Shown one piece after another: positions 9,674 to 18,311 of a stretch of DNA of 64,000 bases. The translations under genes were made by a program, and so were the position numbers. The DNA lies in assembly GCA_004359435.1 (NCBI GenBank), contig PTET01000001.1, positions 946,852 to 1,010,851 on the forward strand. Direction: 5' to 3'. Position 1 is the first letter of the stretch, and every line of letters begins with the position of its first letter. The notes under the pieces are model-generated. The model did no database searches. It was given only the letters and a program-made list of their open reading frames with translations, and was not told the origin of the DNA. The stretch is from Flavobacteriaceae bacterium. Its GTDB lineage: Bacteria; Bacteroidota; Bacteroidia; Flavobacteriales; Weeksellaceae.

Positions 9674-11137
9674 TCAAAGTTTTTCGTTAAGCAAGTTTTG
9701 CAATAATTTTAGATCGTCAAAAGGATGTTTTACGCCTTTTATTTCTTGGTAGGTTTCATGGCCTTTTCCAGCCACAAGTATAATGTCGTTTTTTCCTGAG
9801 AGCATCACAGCGGTTTTGATGGCTTCTTCTCGGTTTTCAATCACCAAAAAGTTGGTGAGTCCGTTTAGAACCAATCCTGCTTTGATTTCTTCTAGAATCT
9901 GTTTTGGGTCTTCGTCCCTTGGATTGTCGCTGGTTAAAATACAGGTATCTGAGTTCTTTCCAGCCACATGGCCCATTACGGGTCTTTTTTCTTTGTCTCG
10001 GTTTCCGCCACAACCCATCACGGTGATGATTTTTTGGTCTTGTTTTTTGATTTGATGGATGGTGTCTAGCACATTTTGAAGTGCATCGGGGGTGTGCGCA
10101 TAATCTACAATACCAAGGGTTCCCGATTTTTCTGATCTGACGGTTTGAAATCTTCCATCCACCGAGTTTAGCGTAGAGAGAGATTTCAAGATCTCTGTCG
10201 AATCTAGTCCAAGTTCAATGCAAACTCCATAGACCAGTAACAAATTGTAGGCGTTGAATTTTCCAATTAGGGGTGTCCAAAATTCTTGCTTGTTAAACTC
10301 TAAGTGCATTCCACCTAAAGTTTCTTCAATGATTCTGGCTTTGTAATCGGCCGGATAGCCAAGGGCAAAACTTAAGGTTTTTGCTTTTGTATTTTGCAGC
10401 ATTACACTTCCGTTTTTGTCATCGAAATTACTGATGGCAAAACTGGTTTTGGGTAGAAAATCGAAAAATCGTTTTTTGGTTTCTATATATTCTTTGAACG
10501 TTTTGTGGTAATCCAAATGATCGTGGGTGATGTTGGTGAATCCCCCAGCTTTAAAGTGTAAACCTGCAATTCTGTCTTGGTGAATTCCATGAGAACTAAC
10601 CTCCATAAATCCATAGGTGCAGCCACTATCTACGGCCTGCCTTAAAATTTTATTTAAGGTAACGATGTCTGGGGTGGTGTGTTGGGTTGGAATGATGGTA
10701 TCTTCAATCACAATTTTGATGGTAGAAATTAAAACCGATTTATAACCCATTTTTCTAAATAGCTGATGCAAAAGGGTAGTGGTGGTTGTTTTTCCGTTGG
10801 TACCGGTAACGCCAACAAGGGTAAGTTCAGCCGAAGGGTTTTGGTAATAATTGCTAGCCATTTGTCCAAGTACAACCGCTGTGTTTTGACAAACAATATA
10901 GGTTACAAGTGGATGTAAAGTCTCAGGTAAATCTTGGCACACAATAGTTTTAGCACCTTTTTCAATAGCTGAGTCTATGTGCTGATGCCCATCTACAAGG
11001 GTGCCTTTTTGTGCAAAAAACACGTCGTTTTCTTCGACTTTTCTAGAGTCAAATACTAAAGAATTCACCTCCTTTTGGATTTCTCCAATGGTGGAAAGTG
11101 TATTTGTGTTTTTTAATAAAACTTCTAATTGTTTCAT
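9674..11137 (-). CDS. murE: UDP-N-acetylmuramoyl-L-alanyl-D-glutamate--2,6-diaminopimelate ligase
   Basis: Mur ligase that adds the third residue of the stem peptide. The ATP loop GTNGKTTTT is at 112-120, with the middle-domain motif [12 protein letters not shown] and the C-terminal [10 protein letters not shown]. The substrate motif DNPR (SDNPRDEDP) indicates meso-diaminopimelate rather than lysine, so the wall is DAP-type. The 487 residues are full length. The ATG overlaps the end of ftsI by 4 nt. Confidence 0.97.
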   Translation of the reverse strand: MKQLEVLLKNTNTLSTIGEIQKEVNSLVFDSRKVEENDVFFAQKGTLVDGHQHIDSAIEKGAKTIVCQDLPETLHPLVTYIVCQNTAVVLGQMASNYYQNPSAELTLVGVTGTNGKTTTTTLLHQLFRKMGYKSVLISTIKIVIEDTIIPTQHTTPDIVTLNKILRQAVDSGCTYGFMEVSSHGIHQDRIAGLHFKAGGFTNITHDHLDYHKTFKEYIETKKRFFDFLPKTSFAISNFDDKNGSVMLQNTKAKTLSFALGYPADYKARIIEETLGGMHLEFNKQEFWTPLIGKFNAYNLLLVYGVCIELGLDSTEILKSLSTLNSVDGRFQTVRSEKSGTLGIVDYAHTPDALQNVLDTIHQIKKQDQKIITVMGCGGNRDKEKRPVMGHVAGKNSDTCILTSDNPRDEDPKQILEEIKAGLVLNGLTNFLVIENREEAIKTAVMLSGKNDIILVAGKGHETYQEIKGVKHPFDDLKLLQNLLNEKL

Positions 11138-12594
11138 TTTTCTAGTTCTAAATAAACCACTTGTCCTTTTTTAATTGGACTATAGGGTAAAATCGATTGC
11201 TTGATTACTTTGCCTGTTCCGCTATAAATCACTCTGATTCCTTTGTTTTCTAGTTCACTGATGGCGGTTCTGCCTTGTTCTCCTCTTAGGTTTGGCATGG
11301 CATTTCCACTTATTTGAACTTTTCGTTTGGCTACAATGGCCTTTTCTATGTTGACTTTTGCGCTTTCTGGTTTTACGGCTCTTTTGGTTGGGGTTTTGAT
11401 AAAGACCCTTTCTGCAATCTTTTTACCTCTGTGTTCAATCTTCTTGATGAACATGGGTTTTACTATTTTCCCGTCATTGGCTATTCCGTTATAGAAAGAT
11501 AAAATTTGTAGAGGAGTTAGTTTGATGTTGTATCCGAAAGACATCCAAGGTAAAGTAATATTGTTCCAATTGCTCCAACTTGGAGTGGGCACAAAAGGTT
11601 CTCCTTCTCCTGGAATGGTAATCCCTAGTCTTTGGGTAAGGTTCCAGTCCTCTAACCTAGAGATGAATTTTTTGGGATTTTTTTTGTAGAAATTGTTGAT
11701 GAGTTTGGCTGTACCAATGTTGGAGGATTCTTCTAGTACTTTGGTAACCGAGATGGTTCCAAGGGGATGCGAATCTTTGATGGTAGATCCGTTGTTAAAA
11801 GTATAAGATCCGTCTCCTGTTTCAACCGAGGTTTCTGGGGTAATATATCCATCTTCCATGGCGATTAAAAGAGAAGCTGTTTTAAAAGTAGATCCAGGTT
11901 CTACTGCCTCCCAAACCGCATAATTTCGGGTGTCTTTGTAGCTTCCGTCTTTGGATCTTGTAAGATTCACCATGGCTTTTACCTCGCCAGTTTCAACTTC
12001 CATCACCACTACGCTTCCATGGTGTGCTTGGTAGGTGAGAAGTTGGTTCAGTAAAGATTGATAGGCCACTTGCTGCAAAGAAGGTTCAATGGTGGTAAAC
12101 ACATCAGATCCTTCGATAGGGTCTTTTTTGTTCCAGTAGTTGATGGGTTTCCAGTCTTTGGAGGTAATTCTTTGTTCTACTCTTTTTCCATCGATTCCTT
12201 GTAAATAATCACTGTAAGCGCCTTCAAGACCTGCCTTTCCTTTTTCGTTGTCATAGCCAATGGTTCGCTCTCCAATACCAATGTTGGGGTGTATTCTCAC
12301 CATGTTTTTTTCTACAATAAGCCCCCCTTTGAATTTGCCTTTGTTTAGAATAGGCATTTTTTTGACTTTTAGGTAGTTTTGGTATTCTAGCCCTTTTACA
12401 ATTAAAAGGTATTGGTTGCCTTCTTTTCTGGCAGCTCTAAGCTTTTTTTCGAAGTATGATTTGGGTTTTCCAAACATTTGGCACAAAGCATGATCTAATA
12501 TAAGCCTTCCAACAATGGCAATTCCAAGCCCCATCAAGAACAAACTGAAGAGGATTCCTTTAAATACAATGCCTTTCTTTCCGCTATTTAGCAT
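11134..12594 (-). CDS. ftsI: Penicillin-binding protein 2/3 (FtsI), two internal deletions
   Basis: Septal class B transpeptidase with one N-terminal membrane anchor (about 11-29), a dimerisation domain, a transpeptidase domain and a C-terminal PASTA-like domain (about 423-486). The active-site STFK (235-238) and the SSN motif (290-292) are present, but the third catalytic motif KTG[TS] is absent. The sequence passes straight from FIKKIEHRGKK (to 392) into IAERVFIKTPTKR, which belongs after the transpeptidase domain, so about 100 residues are missing at about 11418. A second gap of about 55 residues lies between the anchor and MFGKPKSYFEKKL (about residues 30-40, near 12495), removing the conserved NRGxI segment. 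The ORF is 486 residues instead of roughly 650-670. Both gaps keep the frame. The product could not be a working transpeptidase. Confidence 0.93.
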   Translation of the reverse strand: MLNSGKKGIVFKGILFSLFLMGLGIAIVGRLILDHALCQMFGKPKSYFEKKLRAARKEGNQYLLIVKGLEYQNYLKVKKMPILNKGKFKGGLIVEKNMVRIHPNIGIGERTIGYDNEKGKAGLEGAYSDYLQGIDGKRVEQRITSKDWKPINYWNKKDPIEGSDVFTTIEPSLQQVAYQSLLNQLLTYQAHHGSVVVMEVETGEVKAMVNLTRSKDGSYKDTRNYAVWEAVEPGSTFKTASLLIAMEDGYITPETSVETGDGSYTFNNGSTIKDSHPLGTISVTKVLEESSNIGTAKLINNFYKKNPKKFISRLEDWNLTQRLGITIPGEGEPFVPTPSWSNWNNITLPWMSFGYNIKLTPLQILSFYNGIANDGKIVKPMFIKKIEHRGKKIAERVFIKTPTKRAVKPESAKVNIEKAIVAKRKVQISGNAMPNLRGEQGRTAISELENKGIRVIYSGTGKVIKQSILPYSPIKKGQVVYLELEK

Positions 12595-12940
12595 GACTTA
12601 CCAGTTTTGAAATTTTAAAGGGTCTCGCTGCATCTGTAATTAGACCTAGTGGTGCAATTCTTTTGGCTACTGCACTTTCTCTTTTTTGGTACATCAGGGA
12701 TTGATGTACAAAGGTGTAAGTAGAATTGAGTTCTGATACTTGTTCTTTAAGTTTGGAAATCTCTAATACTTTTCTGTCTGCCAAATGCGAGCTGGTAATC
12801 ATCAGTAGCGCCAAGAAGATTAGAAAAAACAAAAACTTCCAGTTGCTGAAACTCACGTCTTCAACCAAAAATTTTCCCTTTAAAATGTCTCTAATTTTAA
12901 GGGGTTCTGCTTTAATTTTAGAAGAACTTGCTCTTGTCAT
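12584..12940 (-). CDS. FtsL-like cell division protein
   Basis: Small bitopic protein of 118 residues with one membrane span (about 34-50, WKFLFFLIFLALLMITSS) followed by a heptad-like helical stretch (ISKLKEQVSELNSTYTF), the architecture of FtsL. In Bacteroidota this position, between rsmH and ftsI, holds an FtsL-like protein expected to form a coiled-coil complex with FtsQ and a DivIC-like partner in the periplasm. Sequence similarity cannot be judged by eye, so the call rests on topology and synteny. It overlaps rsmH by 4 nt and ftsI by 11 nt. Confidence 0.8.
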   Translation of the reverse strand: MTRASSSKIKAEPLKIRDILKGKFLVEDVSFSNWKFLFFLIFLALLMITSSHLADRKVLEISKLKEQVSELNSTYTFVHQSLMYQKRESAVAKRIAPLGLITDAARPFKISKLVSHAK

Positions 12941-13830
12941 TTTCTAACTCCGATTCTTAATTTGGCACTTCTGGCTCTTGGATTTTCTTGAATTTCTTCC
13001 TCGCTAGGCAAAATCACCTTGGCAGACAAAGGCTTAAAAGGGGTAGAAAAATTTCCATAAAAATCCTTTTCTGGTTCTTGATCAAAACTTCCATTTTTTA
13101 GAAACCTTTTCACCAGCCTGTCTTCCAGTGAATGGTAAGACAAAAGCACCAATCTTCCACCTTGTTTGATAAGGTCTTCGCTCTGAATGAGCATTTCTTT
13201 GAGTGCGCTTAGTTCATCGTTAACTTCAATTCGAAGGGCCTGAAAAAGCTGTGCGAAAAATTTGTTTTTGTTTTTCTCTGGGATATAATCAAAGAGCGCT
13301 TTAAGCTCTTCCACAGTCTTTATTGGTGTTTTTTCTCTGGCTTCAACAATTTCTTTTGCTATTTTTTTACTCGAAGTGAGCTCTCCATAAAGATGAAAAA
13401 GGTCTGCCAATTCTTCTTGGGAATAACTTGCGATAATTTTTTTGGCCGTTAAGGGTGATTGACTATTCATCCTCATGTCCAAATCTGCATCATAACGGGT
13501 AGAAAATCCCCGATCGGGCGTATCGAATTGGTGAGAAGAAACCCCGAAATCCGCCAAAATTCCATCCACCTGTTTGATGCCCAAAAAGCGAAGATTGTTT
13601 TTGACAAATCGAAAGTTTTGCAAGACCAATTCAAACCTTGGGTCGTCAATTTTTTGGCTTAAAACATCGCTGTCTTGGTCGAAAGAAATGAGTCTTCCTT
13701 TGGAAGATAAGGTTTCAAGAATTGCTCTTGAATGTCCGCCACCACCAAAAGTACAATCCACATAAATTCCGTCTGGATTTAGAACCAAATTTTCGATACA
13801 CTGGTCTTTGAGAACTGGATTATGATACAT
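12937..13830 (-). CDS. rsmH: 16S rRNA (cytosine(1402)-N(4))-methyltransferase
   Basis: SAM-dependent methyltransferase that modifies C1402 of 16S rRNA. It begins MYHNPVLKDQCIENL and has the SAM loop DCTFGGGGHS near residue 25, the motif GILADFGVSSHQ, and the family motifs ALRIEVNDELSAL and LSYHSLEDRLVKRF. The 297 residues are full length. It is second in the dcw operon, overlapping mraZ by 11 nt and ftsL by 4 nt. Confidence 0.98.
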   Translation of the reverse strand: MYHNPVLKDQCIENLVLNPDGIYVDCTFGGGGHSRAILETLSSKGRLISFDQDSDVLSQKIDDPRFELVLQNFRFVKNNLRFLGIKQVDGILADFGVSSHQFDTPDRGFSTRYDADLDMRMNSQSPLTAKKIIASYSQEELADLFHLYGELTSSKKIAKEIVEAREKTPIKTVEELKALFDYIPEKNKNKFFAQLFQALRIEVNDELSALKEMLIQSEDLIKQGGRLVLLSYHSLEDRLVKRFLKNGSFDQEPEKDFYGNFSTPFKPLSAKVILPSEEEIQENPRARSAKLRIGVRK

Positions 13831-14287
13831 TTTGATCCCAAGAATTACCCATTACTTCTTCTGCCAAGGCGGCGAAATCAATCTCGTTGTTGTTTACGGC
13901 TTTTTCATAAGCCTCTTTTTCCCAAACTTCAATAAAATCTATGCTTGCATTGAGCACCACATCTTTTTGTATGCCCGCAAATGCGATGAGCTCTTTACCA
14001 ATTTGTAGTCGGTTAGAAGCGTCAATTTCTGTTTTTTTAACTCCAGCGGTAAATCGTCTGATGAACTCGTTGTTCTTTTGTACAAATCGATTGAGCTTAG
14101 AGAGTTTTTCTGAAATTTTTTCCCAAGATTCCATGGGGTGAATTTCCAAACAAGGTTGAAACAAAGATCTTTTTAGGATAAAAGGTTTGTCGTACTGATC
14201 TCCCAGTTGTTTTTTGAGATCAGAAGGCAGAGACAGACGCCCTTTGGCGTCTACCTTGCATTCAAAAAAACCAACCAGATTTTCCAT
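13820..14287 (-). CDS. mraZ: Division/cell-wall cluster regulator MraZ
   Basis: AbrB-like DNA-binding protein that forms ring oligomers and controls the dcw cluster from its first position. The two MraZ repeats are visible: ECKVDAKGRLSLPS near the N-terminus and IDASNRLQIGKEL in the second half. I use the ATG at 14287 (MENLVGFF), 155 residues, because the family begins just before the first DxKGR motif. An ATG at 14308 would add seven unconserved residues and overlap the likely promoter. It overlaps rsmH by 11 nt. Confidence 0.95.
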   Translation of the reverse strand: MENLVGFFECKVDAKGRLSLPSDLKKQLGDQYDKPFILKRSLFQPCLEIHPMESWEKISEKLSKLNRFVQKNNEFIRRFTAGVKKTEIDASNRLQIGKELIAFAGIQKDVVLNASIDFIEVWEKEAYEKAVNNNEIDFAALAEEVMGNSWDQNVS

Positions 14288-14305
14288 GTTCTTGTTTAAT
14301 TGATT

Positions 14306-14313
14306 CAAAATTA
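14306..14313 (-). promoter_or_regulatory. Candidate -7 element for the dcw operon
   Basis: On the minus strand the sequence TAATTTTG fits the Bacteroidota -7 consensus TAnnTTTG and lies 18 nt upstream of the mraZ ATG. The nearest TTTG (plus-strand 14339-14342) is 25 nt further upstream, longer than the usual 19-21 nt, so support is partial. Confidence 0.35.
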
Positions 14314-14469
14314 AGGATTATTTTGACACTTTTTCCCACAAATTCCCACTTTGTTGATAACTTTTCGAGTGTTTCTTGGGTTAACCGATTTGATTTTCAG
14401 GCCAAAACGTCCCAAAAAACGCGCTTTTGGGTTGAAAAAAACATCAATATGAGTCTGAGAAAAAATGGT

Positions 14470-14477
14470 TACTTTTG
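14470..14477 (+). promoter_or_regulatory. Candidate -7 element for the hydrolase-engB pair
   Basis: TACTTTTG fits the Bacteroidota -7 consensus and lies 24 nt upstream of the hydrolase ATG at 14502. No TTTG box at the expected distance was found, so this is only a candidate. Confidence 0.35.
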
Positions 14478-14501
14478 TGCAAAACAATCAATCCAAAAGG
14501 T

Positions 14502-15062
14502 ATGTTAGAAGAAAAAGAACTAGACAAGATGGTATTTGTAGAACAAGGCCAAGGTGTGCCACTTGTTTTGCTTCATGGATTGATGGGAGGTCTTAGCAAT
14601 TTTAAAGTAAGTGGACTGGTTTTAACAGGAAGTTCTGGTTTGTACGAAAAATCTTTTGGAGAAACCATCCCAAGAAGGGGAGATTATGAGTATGTAAAAA
14701 GAAAATCAGAAGAAGTATTTTATGATCCAAAAATAGCCACCAAAGAGGTAGTAGACGATGTTTTTGCAACGGTAAACGATAGAGACAGGGCTATTAGAAC
14801 GCTTTATATCGCCCGAAGTGCCATGCAGCACAACATGAACGAAGAAATTAAATACATACAGCAACCCGTTGGACTTATTTGGGGAAAACAAGATGGAGTA
14901 ACGCCTCCAGAGGTAGCAGAACAGTTTCATGCTGGGCTTCCCAATTCTACTCTTTTTTGGGTAGATAAATGCGGACATGCGCCCATGATGGAGCACCCAG
15001 AATTATTCAATGAGTTGCTCGAAAAATGGCTCAAAGACAATCAGCTTAACCCCAAAGCCTAA
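14502..15062 (+). CDS. Alpha/beta hydrolase, core deleted
   Basis: Member of the alpha/beta hydrolase fold found next to engB in Flavobacteriia; the substrate is unknown. The oxyanion motif VLLHGLMGG is at about 22-30 and the catalytic-histidine region CGHAPMMEHPE is near the C-terminus. The nucleophile elbow (G-x-S-x-G, expected as GNSLGGH) is absent: LSNF (31-34) is followed directly by VSGLVLTGSSG, which belongs just after the nucleophile strand. About 55-60 residues are missing at about 14604-14609, in frame. At 186 residues it is well below the usual 250-260. The ATG at 14502 is chosen over an upstream TTG at 14475. It lies 3 nt before engB. Confidence 0.85.
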   Translation: MLEEKELDKMVFVEQGQGVPLVLLHGLMGGLSNFKVSGLVLTGSSGLYEKSFGETIPRRGDYEYVKRKSEEVFYDPKIATKEVVDDVFATVNDRDRAIRTLYIARSAMQHNMNEEIKYIQQPVGLIWGKQDGVTPPEVAEQFHAGLPNSTLFWVDKCGHAPMMEHPELFNELLEKWLKDNQLNPKA

Positions 15063-15065
15063 GAA

Positions 15066-15680
15066 ATGAAGATAAATACGGCCGAATTTTTGGTCAGCAA
15101 TCAAGATCCAAAACTTTGTCCAACCCCAAACAAGCCCGAATTTGCTTTTATCGGTAGGTCTAATGTGGGAAAGTCTTCGCTAATCAACATGCTTTGCAAC
15201 CACAAGGGACTCGCCAAAACCTCTTCGACCCCTGGAAAAACGCAATTGATTAATCATTTTTTAATCAATCAAACATGGTATTTGGTGGATTTACCCGGAT
15301 TTGGTTATGCCAAGGTTTCCAAAACCAAAAGAGGGGAATTTTCAAAAATCATCACCGGATATTTGCGTGGGAGACAAAATTTGGTAAACGTATATCTGCT
15401 TTTAGATTCTAGACTGGAGCCTCAAAAAATAGACTTAGAGTTTATGGAGTGGCTGGGTGAAAATCAAATTCCCTTTTCCATGGTTTTTACCAAAACAGAT
15501 AAAATTACTTCATCTGTTCTGGTGAAAAATTTAAAGGTCTATAAAACTCAAATGCTCAAAACTTGGGAAGAACTTCCTAAAATCTATACAACTTCGTCCA
15601 CTTCTAAGATGGGAAAAGAAGAACTTTTAAACGAAATTGGCGATCTGGTAGAGCAGCTCAAAGATTTCAAATTTGTTTGA
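15066..15680 (+). CDS. engB: Ribosome biogenesis GTPase YsxC/EngB
   Basis: TRAFAC-class GTPase needed for late assembly of the large ribosomal subunit. G1 is GRSNVGKSSL, G2 STPGKT, G3 DLPGFGYAK and G4 FTKTDKI. The 204-residue protein is complete. It starts 3 nt after the hydrolase stop, so the two are likely co-transcribed, and it converges with aroQ 12 nt further on. Confidence 0.96.
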   Translation: MKINTAEFLVSNQDPKLCPTPNKPEFAFIGRSNVGKSSLINMLCNHKGLAKTSSTPGKTQLINHFLINQTWYLVDLPGFGYAKVSKTKRGEFSKIITGYLRGRQNLVNVYLLLDSRLEPQKIDLEFMEWLGENQIPFSMVFTKTDKITSSVLVKNLKVYKTQMLKTWEELPKIYTTSSTSKMGKEELLNEIGDLVEQLKDFKFV

Positions 15681-15692
15681 GTTTTAGGGATT

Positions 15693-16112
15693 TTACATCT
15701 TAGAAAACTCCTCAATAGCAAGGGCATATCCTTCTAAGCCTTTACCACTAATCAGACCTTTGGCACCCGCTGAGGTAACAGAAATTCTTCTAAATTCTTC
15801 TCGGGCAGAAATGTCGGAAATATGTACTTCTACAACTGGAGCTGAAATGGCTTTGATGGCATCTGCTATGGCGTAAGAATAGTGGGTAAGAGCCCCGGGG
15901 TTCATTACAATTTTAATATCAGAAAAACCTTCTTGGTGAAGTTTGTCTATTAGTTCGCCTTCGTGATTAGATTGAAAATACTCTAAATTCAGCTTTGGAT
16001 ATCTTTGTTTTAGGCTTTCAAAGAAGTCTTCGAAGGTGGTAGTTCCATAAATTTCAGGCTCTCTTTTTCCAAGTAGATTCAAGTTGGGACCATTAATGAT
16101 GAGTATTTTCAT
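15693..16112 (-). CDS. aroQ: Type II 3-dehydroquinate dehydratase
   Basis: Dodecameric cytoplasmic enzyme that dehydrates 3-dehydroquinate to 3-dehydroshikimate in the shikimate pathway. Type II hallmarks are INGPNLNLLGKREPEIYG at the N-terminus, FQSNHEGELID, MNPGALTHYSYAI and VEVHISDISAREEFR with the catalytic histidine and arginine. The 139-residue length is normal. It is 6 nt downstream of rarA and probably transcribed with it. Confidence 0.97.
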   Translation of the reverse strand: MKILIINGPNLNLLGKREPEIYGTTTFEDFFESLKQRYPKLNLEYFQSNHEGELIDKLHQEGFSDIKIVMNPGALTHYSYAIADAIKAISAPVVEVHISDISAREEFRRISVTSAGAKGLISGKGLEGYALAIEEFSKM

Positions 16113-16118
16113 AGGGCT

Positions 16119-17108
16119 TTATTGGGTAGATTTTTTTCGTAGATTTTCTGCGTCTTGTTTCTCTCTAAGATTATCTCCAGGACTATAAAAGCTTAGAGAC
16201 GAAATTTCTTGTGGAAGGTATTGTTGCTGAATAATTCCGCTATAATTGTGGGGATATTTATAATCTTTTCCATATCCCATTTCTTTGCTCACTTTAGAGC
16301 TGGGGTTTCTAAGATGAAGGGGAACTTCTAAATTCCCCGTGTTTTTTACGCATTCTAATGCTGCATTTATAGCCAAATAACTGGCGTTGCTTTTAGGTGA
16401 ATTGGCCAGATAGATGGCACATTGAGAAAGCAAAATTCTCGATTCTGGAAACCCAATTTTTTGTACTGCATCAAAAGTGGCGTTGGCCAAAACCAGCGCC
16501 GTTGGGTTGGCTCCACCGATGTCTTCTGAGGCCAAAATGAGCATACGTCTGGCGATGAAAGTCTCTTTTTCGCCAGCGGCTATCATTCGAGCCAACCAAT
16601 ATACTGCTGCATCGGGATTACTTCCTCTAATAGATTTGATAAAAGCCGATATCAAGACTTCTGCTCTTGAGAGTAATGCCGAAACTACCTCGAAACTAGG
16701 GTTTTCTGTGGTGGCTCCAATGAGGCAAATCCAGCCTTTTTCAACCGCCTCTAAAAGAGAGTCTTGCTGGCTCTTGTTGAAGCGATGGATCTCATCTATA
16801 AAAAGTACCGAAGGTTTCCCGCCACTAAAAATTCCTTTTTTTTGACTTTGTTCTATGGCATCCCGAATGTCTTTAACCCCAGAGTTTATAGCACTTAGTT
16901 TGATAAAGGGAAGGTCTAATTCTAAAGACAAAACTTCTGCCAAACTGGTTTTTCCAATTCCAGGAGGCCCCCACAAAATAAAAGAGGAAAGCACACCTGA
17001 TTTTATCATCCTAACTATTGGGCCATTTTCACCCAACAGATGGCTTTGACCTACAAAATCTGAGATTTTTTTGGGCCTCATTCGTTCGGCTAAAGGTGCG
17101 TTGCTCAT
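16119..17108 (-). CDS. rarA: Replication-associated AAA+ ATPase RarA/MgsA, internal deletion
   Basis: AAA+ ATPase related to clamp loaders and WRNIP1, acting at stalled replication forks. Walker A GPPGIGKT is at 47-54, Walker [11 protein letters not shown] at 101-110, sensor 1 GATTENPSF at about 131-139, and SALLSR with the arginine finger at 143-148. The helical domain [16 protein letters not shown] and the tetramerisation domain ([19 protein letters not shown]) follow. Directly after SALLSRAEV comes [12 protein letters not shown]. The roughly 95 residues that normally separate these motifs (lid domain and sensor 2) are missing, at about 16655. The junction is in frame, leaving 329 residues instead of about 425-447. 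ATPase function would be lost. Confidence 0.92.
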   Translation of the reverse strand: MSNAPLAERMRPKKISDFVGQSHLLGENGPIVRMIKSGVLSSFILWGPPGIGKTSLAEVLSLELDLPFIKLSAINSGVKDIRDAIEQSQKKGIFSGGKPSVLFIDEIHRFNKSQQDSLLEAVEKGWICLIGATTENPSFEVVSALLSRAEVLISAFIKSIRGSNPDAAVYWLARMIAAGEKETFIARRMLILASEDIGGANPTALVLANATFDAVQKIGFPESRILLSQCAIYLANSPKSNASYLAINAALECVKNTGNLEVPLHLRNPSSKVSKEMGYGKDYKYPHNYSGIIQQQYLPQEISSLSFYSPGDNLREKQDAENLRKKSTQ

Positions 17109-17171
17109 GGTTTTTGGATGGAAAAAAAGAAGTAAAACATCAAATTTAATAAATTCTTACCTTTGGCGGCT

Positions 17172-17405
17172 ATGATGGTACAAATTTCCCAATTTTTTAG
17201 TGCTTTTCTGATTTACGGAATCAAATTTTACAAACTGTTTTTGTCAAGGTGGTTTGGTCAGAACTGTATTTATCATCCTACTTGTTCTACCTATAGCATT
17301 CAAGCCATAGAAAAATATGGTCCTATCAAAGGGTTCTGGCTTTCTGTAAAAAGAATTGTATCTTGTCACCCGTTTAACAAAGGCGGCAGCGATCCTGTCC
17401 CATAA
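17172..17405 (+). CDS. yidD: Membrane protein insertion efficiency factor YidD
   Basis: Small amphipathic protein associated with YidC-dependent insertion of inner-membrane proteins. Family motifs are the Cys/Pro-rich CIYHPTCSTYSIQAIEKYG and VSCHPFNKGGSDPVP. I take the ATG at 17172, giving 77 residues; a TTG three codons upstream and another ATG at 17175 are alternatives. It is followed 12 nt later by lgt, so a small envelope operon yidD-lgt-DUF192-mscL is likely. Confidence 0.93.
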   Translation: MMVQISQFFSAFLIYGIKFYKLFLSRWFGQNCIYHPTCSTYSIQAIEKYGPIKGFWLSVKRIVSCHPFNKGGSDPVP

Positions 17406-17417
17406 TCAACCTAGCCG

Positions 17418-18311
17418 ATGAACTTACTTACTTTGCAATATTTTAATTGGGATCCGGTTTCCTCCATACAGATTGGTAATTTTAGTCTGCACATTTACAG
17501 TTTGATGTTTATGGTAGCTTTTGCCAGTGGTATATACTTAAGCAAACGTATATTTGCTTCTTCTGGTGAAAACCCTGCTTTGGTAGACGATTTGTTTGTG
17601 TACATTTTTATCGGAACCCTTCTTGGAGCAAGATTGGGTGAAGTTTTCTTTTATTCTTGGGATTATTATCAGAATCATCCTCTTGAAATTTTACTTCCGA
17701 TACAAGAGAATCCTAATTCTTCTATTTTTGGGTTCAAAGGCTATGAGTTTACAGGTTTTAGAGGATTGGCCTCTCACGGTGCTTTTTTCGGAATTTCTGC
17801 CTCACTACTTCTTTTTTATTACTTCAAACGCAAAGAATTAAAAAGCAACTTGGTTTGGCTTTTTGATTCAATGAGTTTGCCAGTTATTTTTGGTGGAGCC
17901 TTTGTGAGAATCGGAAATTTTTTCAATTCAGAAATTATAGGTAAACCTTCGGATCTTCCTTGGGCGGTAAAATTTCATCAACAATCTGCTTCTTATGGTG
18001 AAATTGTTCCTAGACATCCTTCTCAATTATATGAATCTTTTAGTTATTTCGCGCTTTTTGGATTGTTGTATCTACTTTACAAATCTAAATTTAGAAATCA
18101 AAGAGGGTTTTTGTTTGGGGTTTTTGTCTTTGGACTTTGGACCATTCGTTTTTTGGTAGAGTTTCTCAAAGAACCCCAAGGGGAGGAAGAAATTAAAACA
18201 GCTGTGTTCAACAGTGGACAAACCCTGAGTTTACCTTTGATGTTTTTAGGTGCATCAATTATAATGGCATCATTTGTTTTAAAGAATCAAAATTTAACGA
18301 AAAAAGTATGA
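17418..18311 (+). CDS. lgt: Prolipoprotein diacylglyceryl transferase
   Basis: Inner-membrane enzyme that transfers diacylglycerol from phosphatidylglycerol to the lipobox cysteine, the first step of lipoprotein maturation. It is polytopic with 297 residues. Motifs include LGARLGEVFFY, FRGLASHGAFFG with the essential Arg/His, RIGNFFNSEIIG (the Lgt signature) and PRHPSQLYES. Lipoboxes in neighbouring products give it local clients. It overlaps the next gene by 4 nt (ATGA). Confidence 0.96.
   Translation: MNLLTLQYFNWDPVSSIQIGNFSLHIYSLMFMVAFASGIYLSKRIFASSGENPALVDDLFVYIFIGTLLGARLGEVFFYSWDYYQNHPLEILLPIQENPNSSIFGFKGYEFTGFRGLASHGAFFGISASLLLFYYFKRKELKSNLVWLFDSMSLPVIFGGAFVRIGNFFNSEIIGKPSDLPWAVKFHQQSASYGEIVPRHPSQLYESFSYFALFGLLYLLYKSKFRNQRGFLFGVFVFGLWTIRFLVEFLKEPQGEEEIKTAVFNSGQTLSLPLMFLGASIIMASFVLKNQNLTKKV

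Noticed and set aside
14314..14469. A DnaA-box or origin-like element in the mraZ-hydrolase intergenic region (TTGTTGATAAC)
   Set aside because: Only one loose match to a DnaA box is present, with no cluster of boxes, AT-rich unwinding element or neighbouring dnaA/dnaN.
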